Source: an uncultured Acidobacteriota bacterium
Lineage (GTDB): Bacteria > Acidobacteriota > Terriglobia > Terriglobales > Acidobacteriaceae
Assembly: GCA_903832295.1 (NCBI GenBank)
Contig: CAILAZ010000093.1
Span: forward strand, 16,874-80,873
DNA: 64,000 nucleotides
Reading direction: 5' to 3'
In this document: in pieces, positions 8,864 through 17,551 of the stretch
Layout of the letters: each line of letters starts with the position of its first letter
Position numbering within the stretch: position 1 is the first letter of the stretch
Made by a program: the position numbers and the translations under genes
The notes under the pieces: model-generated
Database searches by the model: none
What the model was told of the DNA's origin: nothing
The model's input: the letters and a program-made list of their open reading frames with translations, nothing else

Positions 8864-11203
8864 TTACTTAGGGACAACGGCGACGAAGCTGGGAATCAGA
8901 TCCACCGAGGCCGGGATTGTGACTAACTTGCTGGTCGGGTCCGTGACCACGTCTTCCGTGCCCGATGCTAAATCAATGCGATGCAGTACTGCCTTTCGGG
9001 TGGTGCTGTCATAGGTTCCAATGAACAGTTTGCGGCCATCGTTCAGCAGTCCACCACTGAGAGGAACGACGGGAGCGGCGGTGCTGAGAGTGACCTCAGT
9101 CGAGTTGCCCACATCGTAACCGTGAATGACGGACTCAGCATTCGCGCACTGAGGGTCCACTCCAGTAATGAACTCCCGCTGCAGGATGGGAGAAAAACTT
9201 GTCTGAGTCGCGCTGCACTGCGATGTGGACTGCGTGATTGCCGGGGCACTGACGTTCACCGAGGCAGCACAGACAAATCCGGACCCAAGGGGACTTCCAT
9301 TGGATACCTGCGACGAGGAGGCCACCGAATAGTCGTACCACTGACTCCCCGAAAGTCCAACGATGTGCGAGATGCCGCTCATGACGGTGGCGGACAACTG
9401 GAGAGGACTGCCGTTGAGCGTCTGTAGTTTCTTATCATCGCAGGTGGAATAGTCTGTGACCACTCCGCTGCTAGCGAAGTAAGACTGGCCATCCGGGGTC
9501 CACGCCAGCGCCTTCACAGGCGTTGAAGTGGTATTGGTAAGCACAAACGTATCAGCGTAGAAGGTGTAGATGCCCTTGTCTCCGGCGATCCAAAAGTTGG
9601 AGCCATCCGGCGCAAAGGTTACTGCGTTAATGTTCTCATTTGGGAAGGTGTAGCGTGCCGCGACCTTGGTTCCAGTTGTATCAATCAGGAACACGAGGCC
9701 GTTTGCCGGGTCGGAGAGCAGGACATAACGGCTGTCCGGCGAGACTCCGAGCACCTTGCCCGTCACCATGTCTGTGCTCTGTCCACCGGCAACCGGATAA
9801 TTCTGGATTGACGCCTGGAAGTTTTGCAGGTTTACGACCATCAAGCCATCGTCGCTCCCCATGTACGCGGTGTTGCCGTTGGGCGCGATCACAAGCGAGT
9901 TTGGCAGATTTGCCAACGCCACGGTGTGGGTCACGGTCAACGACTCACTGTCATACGCGAGCAAGCGGTGCGCCGGTGTAGCCGAAGAGGCGGACGCAGC
10001 AGAGTTAGTTACCAGCACCGTGCTTCCGGTGGTGCCGCCAACACTGACTCCGATGACGTTGCTGTAGATTGGATAGCCGAACCCGGCTTGCTTGCCGGAA
10101 ACGGTTCCGACAGGAGCGGGCAGGGTGAAGTCCGGGACCGAGGCATTGCAGGTGGAAGGCTCGCAGGCGGCCATGACACTGAAGCGACCCGAAGTTTCCA
10201 GAGTTAGCCTGGAGGTCAGCGGAATCACCGAGCTGACCGCGCCGGTGAGAATGTCCGACGAGATGAAGTCGAGCGGAAGCGTGGTCAGGGCATTGCCGTT
10301 GGTGTCCAGCAGGGGCAAGGCTTTACCAGTGCTATCTACCAGGGTTGCAGTCAGGTACTTCTGGTCGCCCTTGTTCAGGGAGTTCAGATCGGCGGTGGAA
10401 TACGGACCCACCGGAGTGCTGTTGGTGTAGGGCGAGGATGCCAGCACAATGGCCGCCGGGGGACAGGTTGCAAATCCCATCGGTACGCTGATAGTCCCGT
10501 TCAGCTTGGCGTAAACGCTGGTAACGCCAGGATTGCGGGCGACCACGAAGCCTGTCGTGCTGACCGATGCCACCTTCGTGTCTCCGACGACCCAGGTGTA
10601 GTCATTGTCGAAAACATTGCCGATTGTGTTGCCATTGGCATCCACCGGCGTGGCCACATACTTTACCTGATCATTCTGCGAAATGCACTTGCGCGTGCTT
10701 CCCCACTGAGGAGAGGTGAGCGTGATGCGGGAGGCCCGCTGGTGAACGCTGAGCTGGGTTGTTCCGGTGACGTTGCGATCAGCGTTATAGGCTGTGATCG
10801 TTACGTAACCGGTTGGGAGGTCGGGCTGTCCTGCGTTCGCGTTCGGTTTGCCTGTGGATGGATTGATCGCAGGAATGACCGTTGGCGTGCAAGTCAGATA
10901 ACGTGTGTCCCATTGTCCAGCGCAAACCTCACCGGCGGCGGAGATCGTGACCCGCGCATCGGAGGAATAGAACTTGACAGTCGGCTGAGGCGAGATTGGC
11001 CTCGCCGTGCTGTTCAGGTTCGACACGTCCACGGTTGCCGAGATGGTTGACCAGTCGCCGGCGTTCAGCGTGAGCCGGTCCGGCGACACAACCATCGAAT
11101 ATTCATCGTTTGTGGCAGGTTGGGTGCTGCTGCTGACCGAACTGCCACAACCTGCCATAAGAGAGGCAAGCCCAATGAGAAGAAGAATTAACCACCGATT
11201 CAT
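8864..11203 (-). CDS. Exported lipoprotein with Ig-like and beta-propeller regions
   Basis: A 779-residue lipoprotein. The N-terminus MNRWLILLLIGLASLMAGC carries a lipobox with Cys at 19. The first third (about residues 30-260) contains Big_2-like Ig domains (SMVVSPDRLTLNAGDW; RASRITLTSPQWG). The last half (about 400-779) has YncE-like repeats such as LPNSLVIAPNGNTAYMG and FAPDGSNFWIAGDKG, typical of a seven-bladed propeller. The ATG at 11203 is used, with AGGTG overlapping the previous stop; a GTG at 11212 is the alternative. It lies between another propeller lipoprotein and a barrel protein. The function is unknown, and a surface binding role is an inference. Confidence 0.75.
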   Translation of the reverse strand: MNRWLILLLIGLASLMAGCGSSVSSSTQPATNDEYSMVVSPDRLTLNAGDWSTISATVDVSNLNSTARPISPQPTVKFYSSDARVTISAAGEVCAGQWDTRYLTCTPTVIPAINPSTGKPNANAGQPDLPTGYVTITAYNADRNVTGTTQLSVHQRASRITLTSPQWGSTRKCISQNDQVKYVATPVDANGNTIGNVFDNDYTWVVGDTKVASVSTTGFVVARNPGVTSVYAKLNGTISVPMGFATCPPAAIVLASSPYTNSTPVGPYSTADLNSLNKGDQKYLTATLVDSTGKALPLLDTNGNALTTLPLDFISSDILTGAVSSVIPLTSRLTLETSGRFSVMAACEPSTCNASVPDFTLPAPVGTVSGKQAGFGYPIYSNVIGVSVGGTTGSTVLVTNSAASASSATPAHRLLAYDSESLTVTHTVALANLPNSLVIAPNGNTAYMGSDDGLMVVNLQNFQASIQNYPVAGGQSTDMVTGKVLGVSPDSRYVLLSDPANGLVFLIDTTGTKVAARYTFPNENINAVTFAPDGSNFWIAGDKGIYTFYADTFVLTNTTSTPVKALAWTPDGQSYFASSGVVTDYSTCDDKKLQTLNGSPLQLSATVMSGISHIVGLSGSQWYDYSVASSSQVSNGSPLGSGFVCAASVNVSAPAITQSTSQCSATQTSFSPILQREFITGVDPQCANAESVIHGYDVGNSTEVTLSTAAPVVPLSGGLLNDGRKLFIGTYDSTTRKAVLHRIDLASGTEDVVTDPTSKLVTIPASVDLIPSFVAVVPK

Positions 11204-11212
11204 GCACCGCAC

Positions 11213-12406
11213 CTATCGGATCGTGATCCACGTCGGAGCGCTGGTTGCAGTCTCAGCACTTACCGAAGCAGGGTTCTGCGGTCTGAGCTTGCCAGTGTTC
11301 TGATCGATTCTGTACTGGAAGATCTTGCTCGCATTTGTATCCATGACATACAGAGCATTGTTGGAGCCGGACACCGCAGTGAACGCCGGCGTGATGCAGG
11401 TACCCGCGCCAAATCCGCAGTCGAAGGGAGACGCATCGGAGGTTTTGATGCCGTTGACGGTGGTAATCGATCCTAGAACTTCACTGGGCTCGCCCGCAAT
11501 ACCAGTGGTTGACGAGATCTTGAAGGCCGAGATGTTGTGCGATCCCTGGTTGGCGACGAAGAGATATTTGGAGTCGTTCGTGGTGACGCCGGCAACGGGA
11601 TTGGTGGGGCAGACGCCGGTGATCGCGTCTGGATTCTGGCTGAACGGCGAACCTGCCATTGCCAGGGGAATGCTGCTGCCCTGTACGTTGTAACCAAAGA
11701 TGGCTGCGTTGCACTGCGCTGCGCCCGCAGGTGTGGTCGCAGTGTGGTCCAGTACATAAAGGTAGCTGCCGTTGGCGGCCAGCACCATATAAGTGGGATT
11801 GACGCCGACGGGTAGCGAGCCTGCGATGGTGGGAACACCGGAGGAGGTATTCAAAGTCAGGGTTAGTACCGACTGCTGGCTGGGCGAAAGTCCGAAGAGT
11901 ACGTTACCGCCGGGAACCATGACCAGCTGCGTGATTGCATAGCCAATCTGATACGAGCTGCCAACCTGCGAGAGAATGCCGGTGGTGTTGTCGATCGAAT
12001 AGACGGCGAGCTTCTTTGTACTGGGCTGCGCAACGTAGATGAAGGAACTGCTGGGAGAGATAACCAGCGAGCTTGCGTTGGGCCCCGTAGGATAGCTGTC
12101 AATCTTGGTTGTCAGCTCGCCGTTTCCGGCCCGGGTGTAGGCGTAAATATTGGCGCCGCCCTCATCGAGGAAGTAGGCCCATTTGCCGTTGGCGGTAAAC
12201 TGAAGCACCTTCGGCGCGGCCGGGGTGTTCTGTGGTGAAATGCTGGACTTGGTCAGTGTGCCGTCCGTATTGATGGTAAACACGGTGAAGCCGGTTCCCA
12301 GGGAATTGCTGACATAGGCCAGCGTTCCGGAACTGGTAACTCCACCACAGCCAACCGTGATTGCCAAAAGGCAAATTGCGGCCGTATAGCCGATCAAGCG
12401 CTTCAT
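11213..12406 (-). CDS. Lactonase-like beta-propeller lipoprotein
   Basis: A 397-residue protein of the 6-phosphogluconolactonase-like (YncE/lactonase) propeller type. The start MKRLIGYTAAICLLAITVGC has a lipobox-like site with Cys at 20; the frame is open further upstream but this ATG gives the signal sequence. Repeats of the form SSLVISPSSSFIYVAQPSTKKLAVYSID recur along the protein, giving the blades. It is probably anchored in the outer membrane or periplasm. The next gene starts nine bases after its stop. Whether it has lactonase activity cannot be judged from sequence. Confidence 0.75.
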   Translation of the reverse strand: MKRLIGYTAAICLLAITVGCGGVTSSGTLAYVSNSLGTGFTVFTINTDGTLTKSSISPQNTPAAPKVLQFTANGKWAYFLDEGGANIYAYTRAGNGELTTKIDSYPTGPNASSLVISPSSSFIYVAQPSTKKLAVYSIDNTTGILSQVGSSYQIGYAITQLVMVPGGNVLFGLSPSQQSVLTLTLNTSSGVPTIAGSLPVGVNPTYMVLAANGSYLYVLDHTATTPAGAAQCNAAIFGYNVQGSSIPLAMAGSPFSQNPDAITGVCPTNPVAGVTTNDSKYLFVANQGSHNISAFKISSTTGIAGEPSEVLGSITTVNGIKTSDASPFDCGFGAGTCITPAFTAVSGSNNALYVMDTNASKIFQYRIDQNTGKLRPQNPASVSAETATSAPTWITIR

Positions 12407-12688
12407 GCAAGCTCCCAGAGCGGAAAGAGTGTGCCCGCCCATTTTTTCGAAAATCAATCTTATCCAATCATAATTCGGCGAGACCGGAATTCGCCCTTAA
12501 GTTAAGCAGCAATTTGGCTAATTTTTCCTATCTCGGATTGTGAGATTCTACTCCATCCGGAGCTTTTCTGCTCTCTGGGGGAGAATGCAGGGCAGTTGCC
12601 TGTGATTCCGGGCTGCTTACGACGACGGGGATGCCGCCCCGCGCCTTGCTCCTGCGGGGGCGCGAGTTGCAGAATATATGTGAGGTAA

Positions 12689-13342
12689 ATGGCTTTGGAT
12701 CTGCATCTGGATGCGGTCGAGGCGCGGGTATTGGGCTCGCTGCTGGAAAAGGACATCACCACCCCGGATTACTATCCGCTGACGCTGAATGCACTGCTGG
12801 CCGCATGCAACCAGAAGTCGAATCGCGACCCGGTGATGGAACTCGATGAGGAGTCGCTGCGCCAGGCATTACGCTCCCTGGAGGAAAAAGGGCTGGCTGG
12901 ACTTGCGCGGGCCGAGGGGCGTGTGGCGCGCTTCGAACACCGTATGGGCGAGGTTCTGAACTTGGGACGGCGAGAAACTGCGCTGCTGTGCACGTTGCTG
13001 CTGCGCGGCCCTCAGACACCGGGAGAACTGCGCGGTCGCAGTGAGCGCATGCACCGGCTGGAAGACCTTGACGAAGTGCAATTGGTGCTGCAGAAGTTGA
13101 TCGAGCACGATCCGCCGCTGGTGACGCTGTTGCCACGTCAGCCCGGCACCAAGGAAGCGCGCTACGTCGATCTGTTTGGCGGGCATGAGGCAGAGGCGGC
13201 AACCGAAGCGCAAGCCACCGCAGTGCCCGCATCGCGCGAGGAACGCGTTAGCACGCTGGAAAGTGAGGTTGCACAGTTGCGCTCGGAGCTGGAATCCCTA
13301 CGAGAGGCGTTTGCGAACTTCAGTCGCCAGTTTGAGTCCTGA
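12689..13342 (+). CDS. yceH: YceH-family (DUF480) protein
   Basis: A 217-residue protein matching the DUF480/YceH family. The N-terminal half has AVEARVLGSLLEKDITTPDYYPLTLNAL, followed by a second winged-helix repeat with ETALLCTLLLRGPQTPGELRGRS and RLPRQPGTKEARY-like sequence near residue 150. Two tandem winged-helix domains are usual for the family, so a DNA-binding role is plausible but unproven. The C-terminus ends in a short coiled coil (VSTLESEVAQLRSEL). It is followed after 55 bases by an aminotransferase gene on the same strand. Confidence 0.85.
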   Translation: MALDLHLDAVEARVLGSLLEKDITTPDYYPLTLNALLAACNQKSNRDPVMELDEESLRQALRSLEEKGLAGLARAEGRVARFEHRMGEVLNLGRRETALLCTLLLRGPQTPGELRGRSERMHRLEDLDEVQLVLQKLIEHDPPLVTLLPRQPGTKEARYVDLFGGHEAEAATEAQATAVPASREERVSTLESEVAQLRSELESLREAFANFSRQFES

Positions 13343-13397
13343 TGCTTTCGAATCCGGGCAGGTGGGCGTAGCATCGAAAGCTTGGAGCAATTTGAAG

Positions 13398-14546
13398 ATG
13401 AGTTCAATCAGCGAGACCCTAGTCACCGGCGTTAAGACTTCAGTTCATCCCCCGAAACGCCTGCTTTACGGCCCCGGACCCAGCCAGGTATATCCGCGTA
13501 TCTACCAGGCAATGGCCCAGCCTGTGGTCGGCCATCTTGATCCGTACTTCTTCCAGGTGTCACAAGGTGTGCAAAAGGGATTGCGCGCGGTGTTTGGCAC
13601 GGAGAATGAACTGACCATTCCGATCTCGGCAACTGGCTCGGGTGGGATGGAGACGGCTATCTCCAACTTCATCGAGTCCGGCACGAAGCTCGCGCTTTTT
13701 GTCAGCGGCTTTTTTGCGGAACGAATTGGAGAAATGGCAAAGCGTCACGGCGCAGAGATTGTGCGCCTGGAAAAGCCGTGGGGCGAGAGCTTCAGCGATG
13801 AGGAAGCGGCGGAATTCATCCGGCGTGAGCGTCCGCAGGTGGTGGCCTTTGTGCAGGCAGAGACCTCGACCGGAGTCTTCCAGCAGAGCAAGGCGCTGTG
13901 CGATGCGGCCCACGAAGTGGACGCCATCGTGATCGCTGACTGTGTGACATCGCTGGGCGCGATGCCTGTGGACGTCGATGCCAATGGGATTGATGTGGCC
14001 TACAGTTGTACGCAGAAGGGACTCAGCGCACCCCCGGGACTAAGCCCGATTACGATTTCACCACGGGCGCAGGTGCGCCTGAAGGAGCGCAAGTCAACCA
14101 ACCGAAGCTGGTATTTTGACCTTGCGCTGATCCAGGATTACCTGACGGTCTCGCATCGCTACCACCACACTGCTTCGGCTACACTTTTTTATGCTCTGCA
14201 TGAAGCGCTGGCGATTGTAGAGGAAGAGGGGCTGGCTCTGCGCCAGCAGAGGCATCAGAAAGCGCATGTGCGCTTTGTCTCGGGTATTGAACGCCTCGGC
14301 CTTGTCATGCACGTGGCCGAAGGGCACCGCATCTGGAACCTCAATACACCGCGTATCCCTGAGGGCGTGAACGACGCCAAGGTGCGCGCCTACCTTCTGG
14401 AGAAGCACGGCATCGAGATTGCGGGAGGTTTCGGTCCGCTGGCAGGGAAGATATTCCGTATCGGAGTAATGGGGCCGCTGGCTACAGACGAGGGCGTGGA
14501 TCGCTTCCTCGCCAAGTTCGACGAGGCTATGAAGGAAACCGCCTAG
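13398..14546 (+). CDS. Class V aminotransferase (serine-glyoxylate/alanine-glyoxylate type)
   Basis: A 382-residue PLP enzyme of the serine-pyruvate/alanine-glyoxylate aminotransferase group. Visible features are the N-terminal LLYGPGPSQVYPRI, the cofactor region ATGSGGMETAISN, the ADCVTSLGAMPVDVD segment whose Asp binds the pyridine nitrogen, and SCTQKGLSAPPGL with the Lys that forms the Schiff base. The C-terminal HGIEIAGGFGPLAGKIFRIG is also typical. The ATG at 13398 gives the family start; an ORF extending further up overlaps yceH in another frame. It likely moves amino groups between serine or alanine and glyoxylate. Confidence 0.9.
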   Translation: MSSISETLVTGVKTSVHPPKRLLYGPGPSQVYPRIYQAMAQPVVGHLDPYFFQVSQGVQKGLRAVFGTENELTIPISATGSGGMETAISNFIESGTKLALFVSGFFAERIGEMAKRHGAEIVRLEKPWGESFSDEEAAEFIRRERPQVVAFVQAETSTGVFQQSKALCDAAHEVDAIVIADCVTSLGAMPVDVDANGIDVAYSCTQKGLSAPPGLSPITISPRAQVRLKERKSTNRSWYFDLALIQDYLTVSHRYHHTASATLFYALHEALAIVEEEGLALRQQRHQKAHVRFVSGIERLGLVMHVAEGHRIWNLNTPRIPEGVNDAKVRAYLLEKHGIEIAGGFGPLAGKIFRIGVMGPLATDEGVDRFLAKFDEAMKETA

Positions 14547-14569
14547 GACCCGCGCGGATTTAAACAAGG

Positions 14570-14592
14570 AAGGTGCCGCTGGCCGGCACCTT
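14570..14592 (+). terminator. Terminator after the aminotransferase gene
   Basis: AAGGTGCCG and CGGCACCTT form a 9-bp stem with a 5-base loop, followed by TTGCTATTTC. It lies between convergent stops at 14546 and 14615 and may serve both strands. Confidence 0.65.
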
Positions 14593-14614
14593 TGCTATTT
14601 CAGAAGCTACGACC

Positions 14615-15028
14615 TTACGATTCCATCTTCCCATCAAGCGGCTTGCGTCCGGAATATCCCTCTTCGGTGCCGTGCCAGTGGGAGATTGTCGGTTCGCCCA
14701 TCTTCCAGCAGAGCAGCACGATCTCGCCATCCATCAGACACGGGAAATCGAGCAGTCCGATGTCGAGGTCTTTCACCTGTACTCCGATGGCGTTGATCTC
14801 CGAGAGTGTATCCTTTGCCGATTGGATCGCCCTTTCGCGCTCCGCTTTCCGGGCGGCACAAGCTCGCATGTCCACCAGGGTTCCGCCGTTGAGGAAAATA
14901 CGCTGTCCCAGGTCAGCAAACTCCTGATCGATCTCTTCAATCAGACCCTTGGATTCAATCGAACGGCGCAAGAGGCTCTCCAGAATGGGGAGCATGGACT
15001 GCGCTTCACGTAGGGTAAAGGTTCGCAT
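14615..15028 (-). CDS. DUF2203 family protein
   Basis: A 137-residue protein that starts MRTFTLREAQSMLPILESLL and has the conserved EINAIGVQVKDLDIGLLDFP and CWKMGEPTISHWHG blocks of the DUF2203 family. It has no signal peptide and is mainly alpha-helical in the N-terminal half. The family function is not established. It lies about 105 bases downstream of nadA and may be transcribed with it. Confidence 0.8.
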   Translation of the reverse strand: MRTFTLREAQSMLPILESLLRRSIESKGLIEEIDQEFADLGQRIFLNGGTLVDMRACAARKAERERAIQSAKDTLSEINAIGVQVKDLDIGLLDFPCLMDGEIVLLCWKMGEPTISHWHGTEEGYSGRKPLDGKMES

Positions 15029-15133
15029 AAGAGATCTTCGTGTACATCCATTCTATCCGATTGTGAGCCCGCCGGCAGCAGAGACGAGACCGCGGTTGCC
15101 TGACGCGGTCCCCTGTTCTGGATTGCAGCTTGT

Positions 15134-16252
15134 TTAGCCCCTGATCTGCAACATGCGATCCAGAGCGACCTTTGCCCAGTGCTTTACGGCGGGGCGCACC
15201 TTGATCTGGTTTACGACGGTGCCCTCCACGAGGTTTTCCAAAGACCATGCAAGATGCTGCGGAGAGATGCGGTACATCGTGGTACAGAGACAGCCAGAAT
15301 CATTGAGCGTAACCACGGTCTTGTTCGGATGCTCTTTGGCCAGGCGGTTGACGAGGTGAATTTCGGTCCCGATCGCAAACTTCTCGCCTGCGGGAGCCTC
15401 GGCTACCAGGCGCCGCAGTTTGTCCGTGGAGCCGGTGTCATCGGCTTTCTGGCACACCTCCCAACGACACTCAGGATGCACGATGACATGGATCCCCGGG
15501 TGGCGTTCGCGGATGCGGTCCACGTGCTCGGGCAGGAAGCGCTGATGCACTGAACAGTGGCCCTTCCATAGAATGACACTGGCCTTGCGCAGGCTGTCGG
15601 CGGAGAGTCCGCCCTGCAACTGGTACGGGTCCCACACCACCATCTCATCAAGCGGAATACCCATTGCGTAGCCGGTGTTTCGTCCGAGGTGCTGATCGGG
15701 AAGAAAGAAAATCTTCTCGTTCCGGGCGAATGCCCATTCCATGGCGGCCCTTGCATTGCTGCTGGTGCAGACCGCTCCTCCGCGCTCGCCGACAAACGCC
15801 TTGATTGCGGCGGCGGAGTTCATGTATGTGAGTGGGGAAATGCCGCTGCCGTGCCCGGTGGTCAGTCCGAGGCGCACGAACTGCTCCCATGCGTCCTCAA
15901 CTTGCGAGATCTCAGCCATGTCTGCCATCGAGCATCCGGCGTTCAGGTCAGGCAGGATGACCACCTGGTCCGGGCGGGCGAGGACGTCGGCGGATTCGGC
16001 CATGAAATGCACGCCACAGAAGATGATGTAGCGTCCGCTAGCCTGCGAGGCGAGTTCGGAAAGCCGCCAGCTATCGCCCTGGAAATCCGAGAACTGAATA
16101 ACTTCGTCGCGTTGGTAGTGGTGCCCCAACACAACACACTGCTCGCCCAAAATCTCGCGCGCGGCGCGGATGCGAGCATCCATGGAGTGATCCGGCAGGA
16201 CGAGGTAATTGTCCAGGGAGCACAGAGAGTTCGTACTGATTGCAGTAGCCAA
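15134..16252 (-). CDS. nadA: Quinolinate synthase NadA
   Basis: Fe-S enzyme that condenses iminoaspartate with dihydroxyacetone phosphate to quinolinate in de novo NAD synthesis. The 372-residue protein has VVLGHHYQRDEVIQFSDFQGDS, FCGVHFMAESADVL, LNAGCSMAD, HPECRWEVC and NDSGCLCTTMYRI, with the three Cys that bind the 4Fe-4S cluster. The first possible start is TTG at 16252, preceded by an AGAAG-like sequence; the ATG at 16183 would shorten it by 23 residues, and the choice is uncertain. nadB and nadC are not in the window. A 3' coding fragment lies directly upstream. Confidence 0.93.
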   Translation of the reverse strand: MATAISTNSLCSLDNYLVLPDHSMDARIRAAREILGEQCVVLGHHYQRDEVIQFSDFQGDSWRLSELASQASGRYIIFCGVHFMAESADVLARPDQVVILPDLNAGCSMADMAEISQVEDAWEQFVRLGLTTGHGSGISPLTYMNSAAAIKAFVGERGGAVCTSSNARAAMEWAFARNEKIFFLPDQHLGRNTGYAMGIPLDEMVVWDPYQLQGGLSADSLRKASVILWKGHCSVHQRFLPEHVDRIRERHPGIHVIVHPECRWEVCQKADDTGSTDKLRRLVAEAPAGEKFAIGTEIHLVNRLAKEHPNKTVVTLNDSGCLCTTMYRISPQHLAWSLENLVEGTVVNQIKVRPAVKHWAKVALDRMLQIRG

Positions 16253-16275
16253 AGTTTCTTCTGCCTTCAGTTCTC

Positions 16276-16437
16276 GCCGCCATCATTATGGGACAGCGCG
16301 AAAACGGGGATGTTGAAAGCGCTATCTCCGGCTCCAGCGGGTGCACATACCGTGAAGGTCCCATCCGCGGGGATGTTGAAGCCGTAGGTCTTACTGCCTT
16401 TAATGATGCATGAATGGCGCAGAAGGAGGCAAGCGAT
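16276..16437 (-). pseudogene. Possible 3' remnant of an exported-protein gene upstream of nadA
   Basis: In one minus-strand frame, about 53 codons without a normal start read as plausible protein, ending ALSHNDGGEN and a stop about 14 bases before the nadA TTG. The segment KTYGFNIPADGTFTVCAPAG looks like a beta-strand-rich secreted protein. It is closed upstream by an in-frame TGA close to the moaA end. It may be a decayed gene, a very short peptide gene or chance; I cannot name a family. Confidence 0.25.
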
Positions 16438-16473
16438 TGCTCAAACACCGACGAATCTGCCAGATACAGAACG

Positions 16474-17463
16474 TCACCCGCCGATATGCACCATGGTTCT
16501 TCCCGGCTGCACAAAACCAGGCTCTCCAATATGGTGCCGCTCTTCCTTATTGGCGACGGCGTGTTCTATGAGGCGCGCCAGTTCTTCGTCGGTACCACCG
16601 GCGCGCAGCACTGCAAGGAGGTCGTGCTCGCGCAGAGAGAATAGGCAGGTACGAATTTTGCCGTCACAGGTGAGGCGTATGCGGGAGCAGGCGCCGCAGA
16701 AGGGAAGCGTCACCGGGGCGATTACGCCGAACTCGCCGAGGCCATCATCGAAGCGGTAGTGGCGCGCAGTGGAACTTGGCTCGTGGGCAACCTCGTGGAA
16801 GGGTGCAAAGCGCGCCATCCGCTCCAGAATTTCAGTGAGTGGAATAACCACGTCGGGCTTCCATACCCGGCCCTCCTCCAGCGGCATGAACTCAATGAAG
16901 CGCACGGTTACGCCCTCGTCTCGCGCGAATCTTCCGAAAGCCTCGACCTGATCTTCATTGAAGCCACGCAATAGGACGCAGTTGACCTTAACCGGGCTGA
17001 GTCCTGCCTCGCGTGATGCCCGCAGTCCGGCGAGCACCGCAGCGTATCCATTCGGAACACGGGTGATGCGGGCGAAGCGCTCCGGGTCCACGGCATCCAT
17101 GCTTACAGTCACGCGGCTTAGCCCTGCGTTCTTTAGAGGCCGCGCCAATTCGGCCAGCAGGTGGCCGTTAGTCGTGATTGCCAGCTCCAGCGGCGCGCCT
17201 TCAGTAGTGCGCAGTTGGGCAAGTGCGCGCACCAGGTCAGAGATGTCACGGCGCAGTAGCGGTTCGCCTCCTGTAAGCCGAATCTTGGTGATGCCGAGCG
17301 CAACAAAGATGCGAGCCATCCGGAGGTAGTCTGCAAGCGGAAGCTCGGCAAACTGCGCGCCCTCATTGCCCGTCCGGCAATAAACGCAGCGGTAGTTACA
17401 GCGGTCTGTGATCGAGATGCGCAGATCGCGAATGACGCGGCCGAATTGATCCTGCAATGGCAC
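16474..17463 (-). CDS. moaA: GTP 3',8-cyclase MoaA (molybdopterin synthesis)
   Basis: Radical-SAM enzyme that converts GTP to the cyclic precursor on the way to molybdenum cofactor. The 329-residue protein has the N-terminal CNYRCVYC cluster motif, LTGGEPLLRRD for SAM binding, and the C-terminal second cluster formed by CGACSRIRLTCDGKIRTC. It ends in Gly-Gly (VHIGG), a feature required for MoaA activity. The start is GTG at 17463, with GGGGA about 8 bases upstream. No other moa or mog genes are adjacent, so this one is separated from the rest of the pathway. Confidence 0.95.
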   Translation of the reverse strand: MPLQDQFGRVIRDLRISITDRCNYRCVYCRTGNEGAQFAELPLADYLRMARIFVALGITKIRLTGGEPLLRRDISDLVRALAQLRTTEGAPLELAITTNGHLLAELARPLKNAGLSRVTVSMDAVDPERFARITRVPNGYAAVLAGLRASREAGLSPVKVNCVLLRGFNEDQVEAFGRFARDEGVTVRFIEFMPLEEGRVWKPDVVIPLTEILERMARFAPFHEVAHEPSSTARHYRFDDGLGEFGVIAPVTLPFCGACSRIRLTCDGKIRTCLFSLREHDLLAVLRAGGTDEELARLIEHAVANKEERHHIGEPGFVQPGRTMVHIGG

Positions 17464-17515
17464 TGAGGTTCCCCGATGTATAGATGCCTGCTACGTAAGT
17501 TCGGCTCAGGAGGGC

Positions 17516-17543
17516 AAAAAACAGGCCCAGCGGGGCCGGGCCT
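17516..17543 (-). terminator. Terminator of the ETF operon
   Basis: AGGCCC/GGGCCT stem (17523-17543) with a GC-rich loop, followed on the minus strand by a run of six T (17516-17521). It lies just after the stop of ETF-quinone oxidoreductase and before moaA. Confidence 0.65.
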
Positions 17544-17551
17544 CTGAAAAG

